Source: CAYNRA01 sp046296415
Lineage (GTDB): Bacteria; Bacteroidota; Bacteroidia; Cytophagales; Spirosomataceae
Assembly: GCA_046296415.1 (NCBI GenBank)
Contig: JBKBLN010000002.1
Span: 806,001-870,000 of the forward strand
Direction: 5' to 3'
Length of the DNA stretch: 64,000 nt
The position numbers were made by a program, and so were the translations under genes. Shown in pieces: positions 53,775 through 61,434 of this stretch. How positions within the stretch are numbered: position 1 is the first letter of the stretch; each line of letters opens with the position of its first letter. The notes beneath the pieces are model-generated. The model made no database searches. It worked only from the letters and a program-made list of their open reading frames with translations, and had not been told where the DNA came from.

Positions 53775-54194
53775 TTAGGCTTGGTAATCTCTGCGAACAA
53801 TAAACTTAGTTTTGACTGGCAACTTTTGTGCAGCCAAACGCAAGGCTTCTTTTGCCAATTCCAAAGGTACCCCACTCGCTTCAAACAAAATGGTACCAGG
53901 GTAGATATTGGCAACCCAATATTCAGGAGCTCCTTTACCTTTACCCATCCGTACCTCTAGAGGTTTTTTAGTGATTGGGTTATCAGGGAAAATACGGATC
54001 CAAACTTGACCTTCCCGCTTCATCGCCCGGGTAACCCCGATCCGAGCAGCTTCAATTTGGCGAGCCGTAATACGACCTGGCTCAAGCGATTTTATGGCGA
54101 AAGAACCGAAAGCAATCTCATGACCACGCGATGCGATACCCTTGATTCTTCCTTTCTGGGCCTTCCGAAACTTCGTTCTTCTTGGTTGTAACAT
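53775..54194 (-). CDS. rplP: 50S ribosomal protein L16
   Basis: 139 residues starting MLQPRRTKFRKAQKGRIKGIASRGHEIAFGSFAIKS, with GRITARQIEAARIGVTRAMKREGQVWIRIFPD and RMGKGKGAPEYWVANIYPGTILFEASG. It contacts A-site tRNA and completes the 50S subunit late in assembly. Confidence 0.97.
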   Translation of the reverse strand: MLQPRRTKFRKAQKGRIKGIASRGHEIAFGSFAIKSLEPGRITARQIEAARIGVTRAMKREGQVWIRIFPDNPITKKPLEVRMGKGKGAPEYWVANIYPGTILFEASGVPLELAKEALRLAAQKLPVKTKFIVRRDYQA

Positions 54195-54214
54195 AACACT
54201 CGTATATTTTGGAG

Positions 54215-54249
54215 GATAAACCTCAGCGTCTTCACGCTAAAGGTTTATC
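54215..54249 (-). other. Hairpin over the rpsC stop codon
   Basis: A perfect 9-base outer stem (GATAAACCT/AGGTTTATC) with an inner AGCG/CGCT stem encloses the end of rpsC, whose stop is at 54245-54247. No T-run follows, so it more likely affects mRNA stability or rpsC-rplP coupling than termination. Confidence 0.6.
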
Positions 54250-55009
54250 TCTTGTTATTGGAATTATTGTTTGGACGTTTGCCGCGTTTTTTATCGCCGC
54301 CTTTGTCGTTCCGATTGTATGCGCCGCGCTTTGCTTCTGATTTCTCAGCTGTGGCTACTTCACCGCTTGGTGTCAAATCACGCTTCCCATAGACTTCACC
54401 TTTGAAAACCCACACTTTGATACCAATGATACCATAGACTGTCAGGGCCTCAGAGATTGCGTAGTCAATATCAGCGCGAAGTGTATGCAATGGAATACGA
54501 CCTTCCTTGTACATTTCTGTACGGGCCATTTCGGCTCCACCCAAACGTCCTGACAATTTAATTTTGATACCTTGTGCTCCGGCGCGTACAGCGGATTGAA
54601 TCGCTTGTTTCATCGCACGACGATACGAAACACGTGCTCTAAGCTGTTGTGCGATGGTCTCACCTACCAACTTGGCATCAATTTCTGGACGCTTGATCTC
54701 GAAGATGTTGATCTGCACGTCTTTACCAGTCAACTTTTTTAACTCCTCACGGATCTTATCTACTTCACTTCCACCTTTCCCGATGACAACACCAGGGCGA
54801 GCTGTGTGAATAGTTAGGGTGATCCGCTTTAGCGTACGCTCAATTACAATGCGGGATACAGATCCTTTCGGAATCCGAGCTCCCAAGTATTTACGAATTT
54901 TATCGTCTTCTACTAATTTTTCGGCAAAGTTCTTACCACCATACCAGCTGGACTCCCATCCTCTGATGTAGCCAAGTCTAAGACCGATCGGATTTACTTT
55001 TTGTCCCAT
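54245..55009 (-). CDS. rpsC: 30S ribosomal protein S3
   Basis: 254 residues with the KH domain (GVVIGKGGSEVDKIREELKKLTGKDVQI) and C-terminal S3 domain (AMKQAIQSAVRAGAQGIKIKLSGRLGGAEMARTE). A basic, asparagine-rich tail of about 30 residues ends NNNSNNKR. S3 forms the mRNA entry helicase site. The stop codon lies within a hairpin. Confidence 0.97.
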   Translation of the reverse strand: MGQKVNPIGLRLGYIRGWESSWYGGKNFAEKLVEDDKIRKYLGARIPKGSVSRIVIERTLKRITLTIHTARPGVVIGKGGSEVDKIREELKKLTGKDVQINIFEIKRPEIDAKLVGETIAQQLRARVSYRRAMKQAIQSAVRAGAQGIKIKLSGRLGGAEMARTEMYKEGRIPLHTLRADIDYAISEALTVYGIIGIKVWVFKGEVYGKRDLTPSGEVATAEKSEAKRGAYNRNDKGGDKKRGKRPNNNSNNKR

Positions 55010-55029
55010 TTCTAAGAAAATATTATTGG

Positions 55030-55398
55030 TTATTCAACATTTTGAGTAGTGACCGATACTTGGCTATCTACCACGATGGTCAAGTGGTGTGAACGTTTCC
55101 GAACGCGGTAGGCCCGACCTTGTGGGGCAGGACGAAGGCGTTTCAACATCCGACCGCCATCTACAAAAATGCTTTTAACGTATAAATCGGCGTCTTCGAT
55201 TTTCTGATCTTCATTCAGGTTTTGCCAGTTGGCAATGGCTGACATCAACACCTTCTTCATCACCGGTGCTGCCGCTTGGTTTTGGTAACTCAGAATGCCC
55301 AAAGCCTGTCCTACCTTCTTGCCTCTGATCAAATCAGCTACAAGCCGAACCTTACGAGGGGAAGTAGGGTAATCGTTTAATCTTGCTTTTGCTTCCAT
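55030..55398 (-). CDS. rplV: 50S ribosomal protein L22
   Basis: 122 residues: YPTSPRKVRLVADLIRGKKVGQALGIL, then the beta-hairpin segment GGRMLKRLRPAPQGRAYRVRKRSHHLTIVV that reaches into the exit tunnel and sets macrolide and arrest-peptide responses. Lies 20 bases before rpsC. Confidence 0.97.
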   Translation of the reverse strand: MEAKARLNDYPTSPRKVRLVADLIRGKKVGQALGILSYQNQAAAPVMKKVLMSAIANWQNLNEDQKIEDADLYVKSIFVDGGRMLKRLRPAPQGRAYRVRKRSHHLTIVVDSQVSVTTQNVE

Positions 55399-55451
55399 TT
55401 CAATGATTAATTATCTTCAGGAAATCAAACAGGGGAAACCTGCTTTATTCC

Positions 55452-55730
55452 TTATCTTTTACCTTTATCTTTTTTGTTGACGTGACCACGGAAATTCCGA
55501 GTGGGTGCAAATTCACCTAATTTATGACCTACCATGTTATCGGTAACATAAACAGGGATGAACTTATTACCGTTGTGAACGGCAAACGTGTGCCCAATGA
55601 AATCCGGTGAAATCATGGATCTTCTGGACCAGGTCTTGATCACAGACTTTTTCCCTGATTCATTCATTGTATCCACCTTTTTCTCAAGGCGAAAATCAAT
55701 ATAAGGTCCTTTTTTTAACGAACGAGCCAT
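55452..55730 (-). CDS. rpsS: 30S ribosomal protein S19
   Basis: 92 residues: MARSLKKGPYIDFRLEKKV, KTWSRRSMISPDFIGHTFAVHNGNKFIPVYVTDNMVGHKLGEFAPTRNFRGHV. It forms the 30S head with S13. It starts 11 bases after rplB. Confidence 0.97.
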   Translation of the reverse strand: MARSLKKGPYIDFRLEKKVDTMNESGKKSVIKTWSRRSMISPDFIGHTFAVHNGNKFIPVYVTDNMVGHKLGEFAPTRNFRGHVNKKDKGKR

Positions 55731-55741
55731 GTATAAATCGT

Positions 55742-56566
55742 TTATTTAGTTCTACGTGAAATAATCAAGCGGTTAGAATATTTATTCTTATCCCGAGTCT
55801 TTTTACCTTTCGCCAAAAGACCATTTCTTGAGCGCGGGTGACCTCCGGATGACCGGCCTTCCCCACCCCCCATCGGGTGATCCACTGGGTTCATTGCGAC
55901 CCCACGTACGCGTGGACGAACGCCCAACCAACGGTTACGACCCGCTTTACCTAATGTCACGTTCATGTGATCAGGGTTTGAAACAGATCCCACAGTGGCA
56001 ACACACTTTCCAAGAACTAAACGCATTTCACCAGAAGGCATTTTGAGCGTTACGTATTTACCATCTTTCGCCAACAATTGAGCATATGTTCCTGCACTAC
56101 GTGCTAACTGAGCCCCTTTTCCAGGGTGTAGCTCGATGTTGTGAACAATCGTACCCAAAGGTATATTAATCAAAGGAAGGGTATTACCTACCTCAGGAGC
56201 TACGGTCTCACCAGCGATCAACTTTTGACCTACCGATAAACCTTGAGGAGCCAAGATATAGCGCTTCTCTCCGTCGGTATACTGTACCAATGCGATCCGA
56301 GCCGAACGGTTTGGATCGTATTCGATCGTCATGACTTCACAAGTAACATCTTTTTTGTCACGCTTGAAGTCGATAATCCGGTACTTCCGTTTGTGACCAC
56401 CCCCGATATAACGAGCTGTGCGGTGACCTTCATTGTTCCGTCCACCTGTACGCTTGATGGTTGTGGTCAAACTTTTTTCAGGCTTGCTAGCGGTAATATC
56501 CGAGAAATCTGGCGCGATCCGATGACGCTGACCAGGAGTTGTCGGTTTTAGTTTTTTAACTGCCAT
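55742..56566 (-). CDS. rplB: 50S ribosomal protein L2
   Basis: 274 residues. RNA-binding domain with RNNEGHRTARYIGGGHKRKYRIIDF and C-terminal signature VRGVAMNPVDHPMGGGEGRSSGGHP, whose conserved His lies near the peptidyl transferase centre. One of the most conserved 50S proteins. The upstream spacer holds a 7-base hairpin. Confidence 0.98.
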   Translation of the reverse strand: MAVKKLKPTTPGQRHRIAPDFSDITASKPEKSLTTTIKRTGGRNNEGHRTARYIGGGHKRKYRIIDFKRDKKDVTCEVMTIEYDPNRSARIALVQYTDGEKRYILAPQGLSVGQKLIAGETVAPEVGNTLPLINIPLGTIVHNIELHPGKGAQLARSAGTYAQLLAKDGKYVTLKMPSGEMRLVLGKCVATVGSVSNPDHMNVTLGKAGRNRWLGVRPRVRGVAMNPVDHPMGGGEGRSSGGHPRSRNGLLAKGKKTRDKNKYSNRLIISRRTK

Positions 56567-56581
56567 TGTTGTTCTATTTGC

Positions 56582-56600
56582 AGTTGCCTCATTGGCAACT
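56582..56600 (-). other. Hairpin between rplW and rplB
   Basis: A perfect 7-base stem AGTTGCC/GGCAACT around a 5-base loop lies 15 bases before the rplB start. No T-run follows on the minus strand. Confidence 0.6.
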
Positions 56601-56624
56601 ATACCTTTTAAAAATCGTTACGAA

Positions 56625-56912
56625 TTACAATTCCGAATAGAAGTCAATGATCTCCCCTTCTTTCAGTGTGACCACTGCTTTTTTAGTCGTCGCAGTACGA
56701 CCTGTCGTCATCCGAGTCTTGGTCATCCGGGACTTTTTCTTCCCGATCTGACGGATGGTATTCACTTCGGTGACTGAAACTCCATACATCTTTTCAATTG
56801 CCTTCGCAATCTCAATTTTGTTGGCGTTCAAATCCACCTCAAACGCATACTTTCCTTGGGCATTGAACCCTTGCGTTTTTTCTGTAATGATTGGTTTTTT
56901 TAATACGCTCAT
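56625..56912 (-). CDS. rplW: 50S ribosomal protein L23
   Basis: 95 residues from ATG 56912 (MSVLKKPIITEKTQGFNAQGKYAFEV); an upstream TTG adds nine residues without family support and is rejected. The MYGVSVTEVNTIRQIGKKKSR stretch matches the L23 loop. It sits at the tunnel exit. Confidence 0.96.
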   Translation of the reverse strand: MSVLKKPIITEKTQGFNAQGKYAFEVDLNANKIEIAKAIEKMYGVSVTEVNTIRQIGKKKSRMTKTRMTTGRTATTKKAVVTLKEGEIIDFYSEL

Positions 56913-56948
56913 GATTAATTTCTTTAAAAACGTGGTCAATTGGATCCC

Positions 56949-57575
56949 TTAACTCAAAATCGACGCAATCACCGACAAAGCACCTTCTGAAATGATTACT
57001 TTTTCAGCATTCACAATGTCATACGTGTTCACCTGCGCCGCGGTTGTTACCTTGGTTTTAGGGATGTTCCGGCTTGACAAATACACGTTCTCATTGAAGT
57101 CCGGAGTTAATAAAACAGTTTTAGAACCGCTAACTGCCAAACCTGATAAGAAATTGATATACGCCTTAGTCTTCGGTGCATCAAATTGGAAATCTTCCAC
57201 TACGACAATATTTCCTTCCGCTGCACGAACAGACAACGCCGAACGACGAGCCAATTCTTTTACCTTCTTGTTCAACTTAAAGCTGTAATCGCGAGGCGTT
57301 GGGCCAAATACACGCCCCCCCCCTACGAAAATAGGAGCTTTGCGAGAACCATGACGTGCACCACCTGATCCTTTTTGCTTCAGGATCTTTTTGGTCGAAC
57401 GTGAAACTTCTGCCCGCTGCTTCGCTTTATGGGTTCCTTGACGCTGATTCGCTAGGAATTGTTTAACATCCAACCAGATAACGTGGTTGTTAGGCTCTAC
57501 GCCAAAGATTTCAGCAGGTAACGTAACCGAACGGCCAGTCGCTTTTCCGCTTTTGTCTACAACATTTACTTCCAT
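56949..57575 (-). CDS. rplD: 50S ribosomal protein L4
   Basis: 208 residues. The long extended loop into the tunnel is visible (RQGTHKAKQRAEVSRSTKKILKQKGSGGARHGSRKAPIFVGGGRVFGPTPRDYSFKLNKK), then the globular ALSVRAAEGNIVVVEDF. In E. coli L4 also represses the S10 operon at its leader; here the leader before rplC is the natural place to look for a similar control. Confidence 0.97.
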   Translation of the reverse strand: MEVNVVDKSGKATGRSVTLPAEIFGVEPNNHVIWLDVKQFLANQRQGTHKAKQRAEVSRSTKKILKQKGSGGARHGSRKAPIFVGGGRVFGPTPRDYSFKLNKKVKELARRSALSVRAAEGNIVVVEDFQFDAPKTKAYINFLSGLAVSGSKTVLLTPDFNENVYLSSRNIPKTKVTTAAQVNTYDIVNAEKVIISEGALSVIASILS

Positions 57576-57636
57576 TATTTATCCCTGTGTTTCGATGTCG
57601 TCAGGGGCGACCTATTAAGTGAAAAATAAAATGCAA

Positions 57637-58254
57637 TTACTTGTGCAATGTTACGATGGCATTCTTAGGCCCCGGAATTGAACCCGAAATCACCAATAGA
57701 TTTTGCTCAGGCATAACCTTCAAAACACGTAGGTTTTGTACTGTGATTTGTTTGTTCCCCATGCGACCTGCCATCCGCAAACCTTTAAATACACGAGCTG
57801 GATACGAACACGCACCAATAGAACCTGGAGCACGTAACCGGTTGTGCTGACCGTGAGTGGCCTGTCCAACCCCACCAAATCCGTGACGCTTCACAACCCC
57901 TTGGAAACCACGCCCCTTGGACTTGCCTGTTGCATCCACAAACTCACCCGCTTCTAATACATCCTCCACCCGAATCACATCACCCAAGTTGAACGACTTA
58001 TCGAACTCCTTGAACTCAACTAACTTGCGCTTTGGTGTTGTATTGGCCTTTTTAAAATGACCTTGTAACGCTTTTGTGGTGTTCTTTTCTTTTTTCTCGC
58101 CGTAGCCTAATTGAATCGCCTCGTAACCATCTTTGTCCGCTGTACGAACTTGAGTTACTACACAAGGACCCGCTTCGATTAGCGTACAGGCAATCGCTTG
58201 ACCGTTCTCATAGATGGTGGTCATACCAATCTTCTTTCCAATAATTCCTGACAT
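57637..58254 (-). CDS. rplC: 50S ribosomal protein L3
   Basis: 205 residues from ATG 58254 (MSGIIGKKIGMTTIYENGQ). The core has the signature DATGKSKGRGFQGVVKRHGFGGVGQATHGQHNRLRAPGSIGA near the middle, with its extension toward the peptidyl transferase centre. It starts the operon. rpsJ, which normally precedes rplC, is not here; instead a 320-base leader precedes it. Confidence 0.97.
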   Translation of the reverse strand: MSGIIGKKIGMTTIYENGQAIACTLIEAGPCVVTQVRTADKDGYEAIQLGYGEKKEKNTTKALQGHFKKANTTPKRKLVEFKEFDKSFNLGDVIRVEDVLEAGEFVDATGKSKGRGFQGVVKRHGFGGVGQATHGQHNRLRAPGSIGACSYPARVFKGLRMAGRMGNKQITVQNLRVLKVMPEQNLLVISGSIPGPKNAIVTLHK

Positions 58255-58576
58255 TGTCAATAAAATTTATTTCGCTATAAAAAAGACACCCGTTTCGGGC
58301 CGCAAAATTCGCTAAAATTCTGAGGACCTCCAAACGGAAGTAAAAAATTTACTACAATCCAGCGGTTGGGCACGCACCCAACTTGACTCTTCGTCGTAGA
58401 CCCCTCGGGGTAAGGTGTATTTGTTTAGTGAGGAAACACCTTGTTGCCCTATAACGATTCCTGCAATAATATCCAGCGAATAAGAGACTGTTGGTCGAAA
58501 ACTCCAGTCAGATTCAGGTCGGTTTCGTTAGATAAACGACTTCGCCTGAACAAGATGAGAAGCATTCACATATTCG
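58255..58576 (-). ncRNA. Structured leader of the ribosomal protein operon
   Basis: About 320 bases between the promoter and rplC on the minus strand. Seen hairpins: GTTGGG/CCCAAC with a 6-base loop at 58365-58382; ACCCC/GGGGT at 58400-58411; GGTGT/ACACC at 58414-58440. A final CCCG/CGGG at 58289-58299 (minus strand GCCCGAAACGGG) is followed by TCTTTTTT, like an attenuator just before rplC. A 38-codon frame starting MLLILFRR runs from 58565 to TAG at 58449. Whether it is translated is unknown. The layout suggests control by attenuation, perhaps by L4, but this is inferred. Confidence 0.5.
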
Positions 58577-58581
58577 AGGTG

Positions 58582-58589
58582 CAAAGATA
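58582..58589 (-). promoter_or_regulatory. -7 element of the ribosomal operon promoter
   Basis: On the minus strand TATCTTTG, an exact TAnnTTTG. Upstream is an AT-rich stretch (TATGTTATTAAATAAAATTC) resembling an UP element; a clear TTG at -33 is missing. It drives the leader and rplC onwards. Confidence 0.6.
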
Positions 58590-58630
58590 AATGAATTTTA
58601 TTTAATAACATACTAAGTATCAGAAATTTC

Positions 58631-58665
58631 AAAAAAAAGATGCCTCCTTCGGTAAGGAGGCATCT
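58631..58665 (-). terminator. Terminator of the fibronectin-III protein gene
   Basis: On the minus strand a perfect 12-base stem AGATGCCTCCTT/AAGGAGGCATCT with loop ACCG is followed by eight T residues. It separates this gene from the ribosomal promoter 42 bases further on. Confidence 0.93.
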
Positions 58666-58690
58666 AAAGAATGAAAGTCAAACTGAAATT

Positions 58691-61375
58691 TTAGTATTTT
58701 ACTATTTTCTTGGTAATATTTCCCTGTGCGGATTGTATGACCAGCGAATAAAGTCCCGCAGGTAATCGACGAATATCCAATCGGTAGGTATCCGATCCTT
58801 CTGGAATTTCATTCGACATCCACACTTTTCCCGTCTCCTGGGTAATAAGTACTCTTGACTTGCTTAGATTCAAACCATTCTCTGCACGAATTTCCACCCA
58901 ATCGGCTGTCGGATTAGGAAATACGGTAGCCAACTCAGTGGGTAACTGTCCCCGTACTTGAACATTAGCGATCGTAATTGTGCTTGTGAATGCTGAGGCT
59001 CCTAATGGATTAATTGCCCGGACTCGATACAGATACGTCACGCCTGTGGTAATACCCGCATCCAAATATTCATTGGTATTTCGTGGCAATACTCCAATCC
59101 GTTCAAAGGAAGTACCGTTGTTGGAGGAACGGAACACTTCAAAGGATTCCTCGCGGATCGAGTTATCTAACCAACTCAAGGCTATCCCTTCTGCTTTGAC
59201 AACTCCTTTTAGGCCGTAAGGTGCTTGGGGTGCCAATGTGTAGGGAATATCCACGCGGATGGGTAATGTACTTGTCGATCTTCCCCACTTATTTTGAGCA
59301 AAAACAGAGTAAAACAGCGTCCGTCCTTCGTCCTGAGGAAAATGGAAAAACCGAGTGGTATCGGGTAGTACGCGAGCAAGTTCTTGCATATCACTGGCCT
59401 GTGTTCCCATCGTAATGATAAACATCTCCTCATTTGTCGAACGATCTTGCCAACGGAAAGACAAGTAATTCTCTCCCAAAGCATTTGAAATTCGGCTGAA
59501 GGAAAAATTTTCTGGAGCGGCGGGAGGACCAAACATGGTAACATACACAAATGCAGATTTCCCTTGCCCCCCATCGTTCTCCGCATAAATTTGGAAAGAA
59601 TATTCAAAATTAGGTCGTAAACCACGGACAATCACTTCTTCGGCATCCTTGTCAATTACCATATCGACATCCTTAATTCCTGGGATAAATCCGATCACCC
59701 GGTTCCGTAATCGCGTATTGGTCCGATAGGTAAAGTCTTGAAATGGACTATTTTTCCAGGTCAGTTTAACCTCCGTATCGGAAAGTACCTCTGCCTTCAG
59801 GTTGGTAGCCGGATTGGGAGCCACCAAACGGCGGGTCATGGCCTCTAAGACAGGCGTATATGGACTAAATCCACCCGCATTTCGAGCTCGGAGCCTATAA
59901 AAGTACTTGGTTCCATTGGTCAGTGATAGATCTGTGAAAGTTGTTGAATTGAGCGGCAATGTTTGAAGCGGTACCCAATTCTGATTATCAAATGACCGTT
60001 CTAGGACAAAATTATCTTCATTTTTTGCATTGTCTACCCAACTCAAAATAATTGCGTTTAACGTTGAATCCACCACACGCAAATTGGATGGAGCTAAAGG
60101 TCGAGATGGTAATGTAGCTAAATTAATCGTGTTGGATAAAGGTGAATAACCTGCGGTGTTCGCCGAGATCATACGAATCCAGTATCCTTGTGCTTCCAAG
60201 AGGCCCGTTAATACAAAGCGACCGATTGGACCCGAATTGCCTGGGACATCCGTCACAACCTTTCGAAAAGAATCAGGGGTACCTGTTAAAGACACCTCAA
60301 TTTCATATTTATGCTCATACAGATCGATATCATCCCACACCAGTTCAATCCGATCAAAATTATCGAGGTAATTAAATCTCAGATTTTTGGGACCCTCCAA
60401 TCTAGGGTGATTGAAAACAGGACCAGACAGAGCACTGAAGTCGGAAAATAAGGTATCGGCGGGTGAAAGATTGTTATTTATACGAAACGCTCGAACCCGT
60501 GCCACATAAGTTGCTGCGGTTGCTAGTCCACCAATTTCACTGGTTGTCACGATATCTCCTGGATTCTTCGGCGGATAAAATCTTGAGAAAAAGAATGAAG
60601 AACCATTGTTGTCGGAAAGTTGAACTTGGAACCCATTCTCATTATTGGACCGATCTGTCCAGTCAAAAATTAAAAAATTGGTACCTGGAGATTGTCTCCC
60701 AATAATTCCTTCCGGTGCGGTTGGACGACCAACTAGATTCACTGTAGACGAGATGTTCGAGTAGCCCGAATAAATAGTGTCACGTGGAGTAACGGTCGTA
60801 TTTATTACAAAAGATCGAATACGAAAACGGTAGGCTTGATCAGGTGCAAGTGTGGTAATAGTTTGGCTAGTTGCATCCGCAGCTAAATTGGGAGAGAACC
60901 GAATGAAGGATCCACTTGAGTTGATGTCATATTCAAGCTGAAAACCGGATTCATTCGTTGAATTATCTGTCCAGGTTACTTGAACATCCGTAGTTTGTCG
61001 AACTTGAGTCGCTGTGGCACTCGAAGGAGCCGTGGGGGGCGTAAAGCCTAAACCAAACGTTCGGACGGTAAACACTTCGCTACCGGTTGTACCTGTATAT
61101 GTCTCCAATTGAAACTGATACCCGTTTCCTGGTGTAAACGAAGGGTCAGAGACTGTGGTAGTTAACGTAGCTGGATTTGAGATCAAAGGTCTGTAGGTAA
61201 ATGCCCCTGAATTACCTAGACGATAGCCGATCCGGTAACCAACAAAAACACCAGTTGGTTGTGTCCAACTGACTGAAAAAGAGGTAGGACCCGTGGACGT
61301 CGCTGTTAAAGTTTGAGCTTGACCACTCCAAACAATCGAAAAACAGAGGATCAGCGCATGAAAAAATCTTGTCAT
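58691..61375 (-). CDS. Secreted fibronectin type III repeat protein with T9SS sorting domain
   Basis: 894 residues with a signal peptide (MTRFFHALILCFSIVWSGQAQ). Seven or eight fibronectin-III units follow. Many share a W-x-D-x-(S/A)-x-N-E-x-x-F core: WTDNSTNESGF, WTDRSNNENGF, WVDNAKNEDNF, WQDRSTNEEMF and WLDNSIREESF. The last 70 residues (FPNPTADWVEIRAENG to LYSLVIQSAQGNITKKIVKY) form a type A T9SS C-terminal sorting domain, so the protein is exported across the outer membrane by the gliding/Por system and probably stays on the surface or is released. FnIII arrays usually mediate binding to sugars or proteins; no catalytic domain is seen. It has its own terminator. Confidence 0.92.
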   Translation of the reverse strand: MTRFFHALILCFSIVWSGQAQTLTATSTGPTSFSVSWTQPTGVFVGYRIGYRLGNSGAFTYRPLISNPATLTTTVSDPSFTPGNGYQFQLETYTGTTGSEVFTVRTFGLGFTPPTAPSSATATQVRQTTDVQVTWTDNSTNESGFQLEYDINSSGSFIRFSPNLAADATSQTITTLAPDQAYRFRIRSFVINTTVTPRDTIYSGYSNISSTVNLVGRPTAPEGIIGRQSPGTNFLIFDWTDRSNNENGFQVQLSDNNGSSFFFSRFYPPKNPGDIVTTSEIGGLATAATYVARVRAFRINNNLSPADTLFSDFSALSGPVFNHPRLEGPKNLRFNYLDNFDRIELVWDDIDLYEHKYEIEVSLTGTPDSFRKVVTDVPGNSGPIGRFVLTGLLEAQGYWIRMISANTAGYSPLSNTINLATLPSRPLAPSNLRVVDSTLNAIILSWVDNAKNEDNFVLERSFDNQNWVPLQTLPLNSTTFTDLSLTNGTKYFYRLRARNAGGFSPYTPVLEAMTRRLVAPNPATNLKAEVLSDTEVKLTWKNSPFQDFTYRTNTRLRNRVIGFIPGIKDVDMVIDKDAEEVIVRGLRPNFEYSFQIYAENDGGQGKSAFVYVTMFGPPAAPENFSFSRISNALGENYLSFRWQDRSTNEEMFIITMGTQASDMQELARVLPDTTRFFHFPQDEGRTLFYSVFAQNKWGRSTSTLPIRVDIPYTLAPQAPYGLKGVVKAEGIALSWLDNSIREESFEVFRSSNNGTSFERIGVLPRNTNEYLDAGITTGVTYLYRVRAINPLGASAFTSTITIANVQVRGQLPTELATVFPNPTADWVEIRAENGLNLSKSRVLITQETGKVWMSNEIPEGSDTYRLDIRRLPAGLYSLVIQSAQGNITKKIVKY

Positions 61376-61434
61376 GGTATTGTTGTCAAGTTGTAAATAA
61401 CAATTTTTTGTAAATATACAGAATTAATAACATT

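Noticed and set aside
58255..58576. Ribosomal leader as RNase P, tmRNA or SRP RNA
   Set aside because: None of the hallmark sequences of these RNAs are seen; position points to an mRNA leader.
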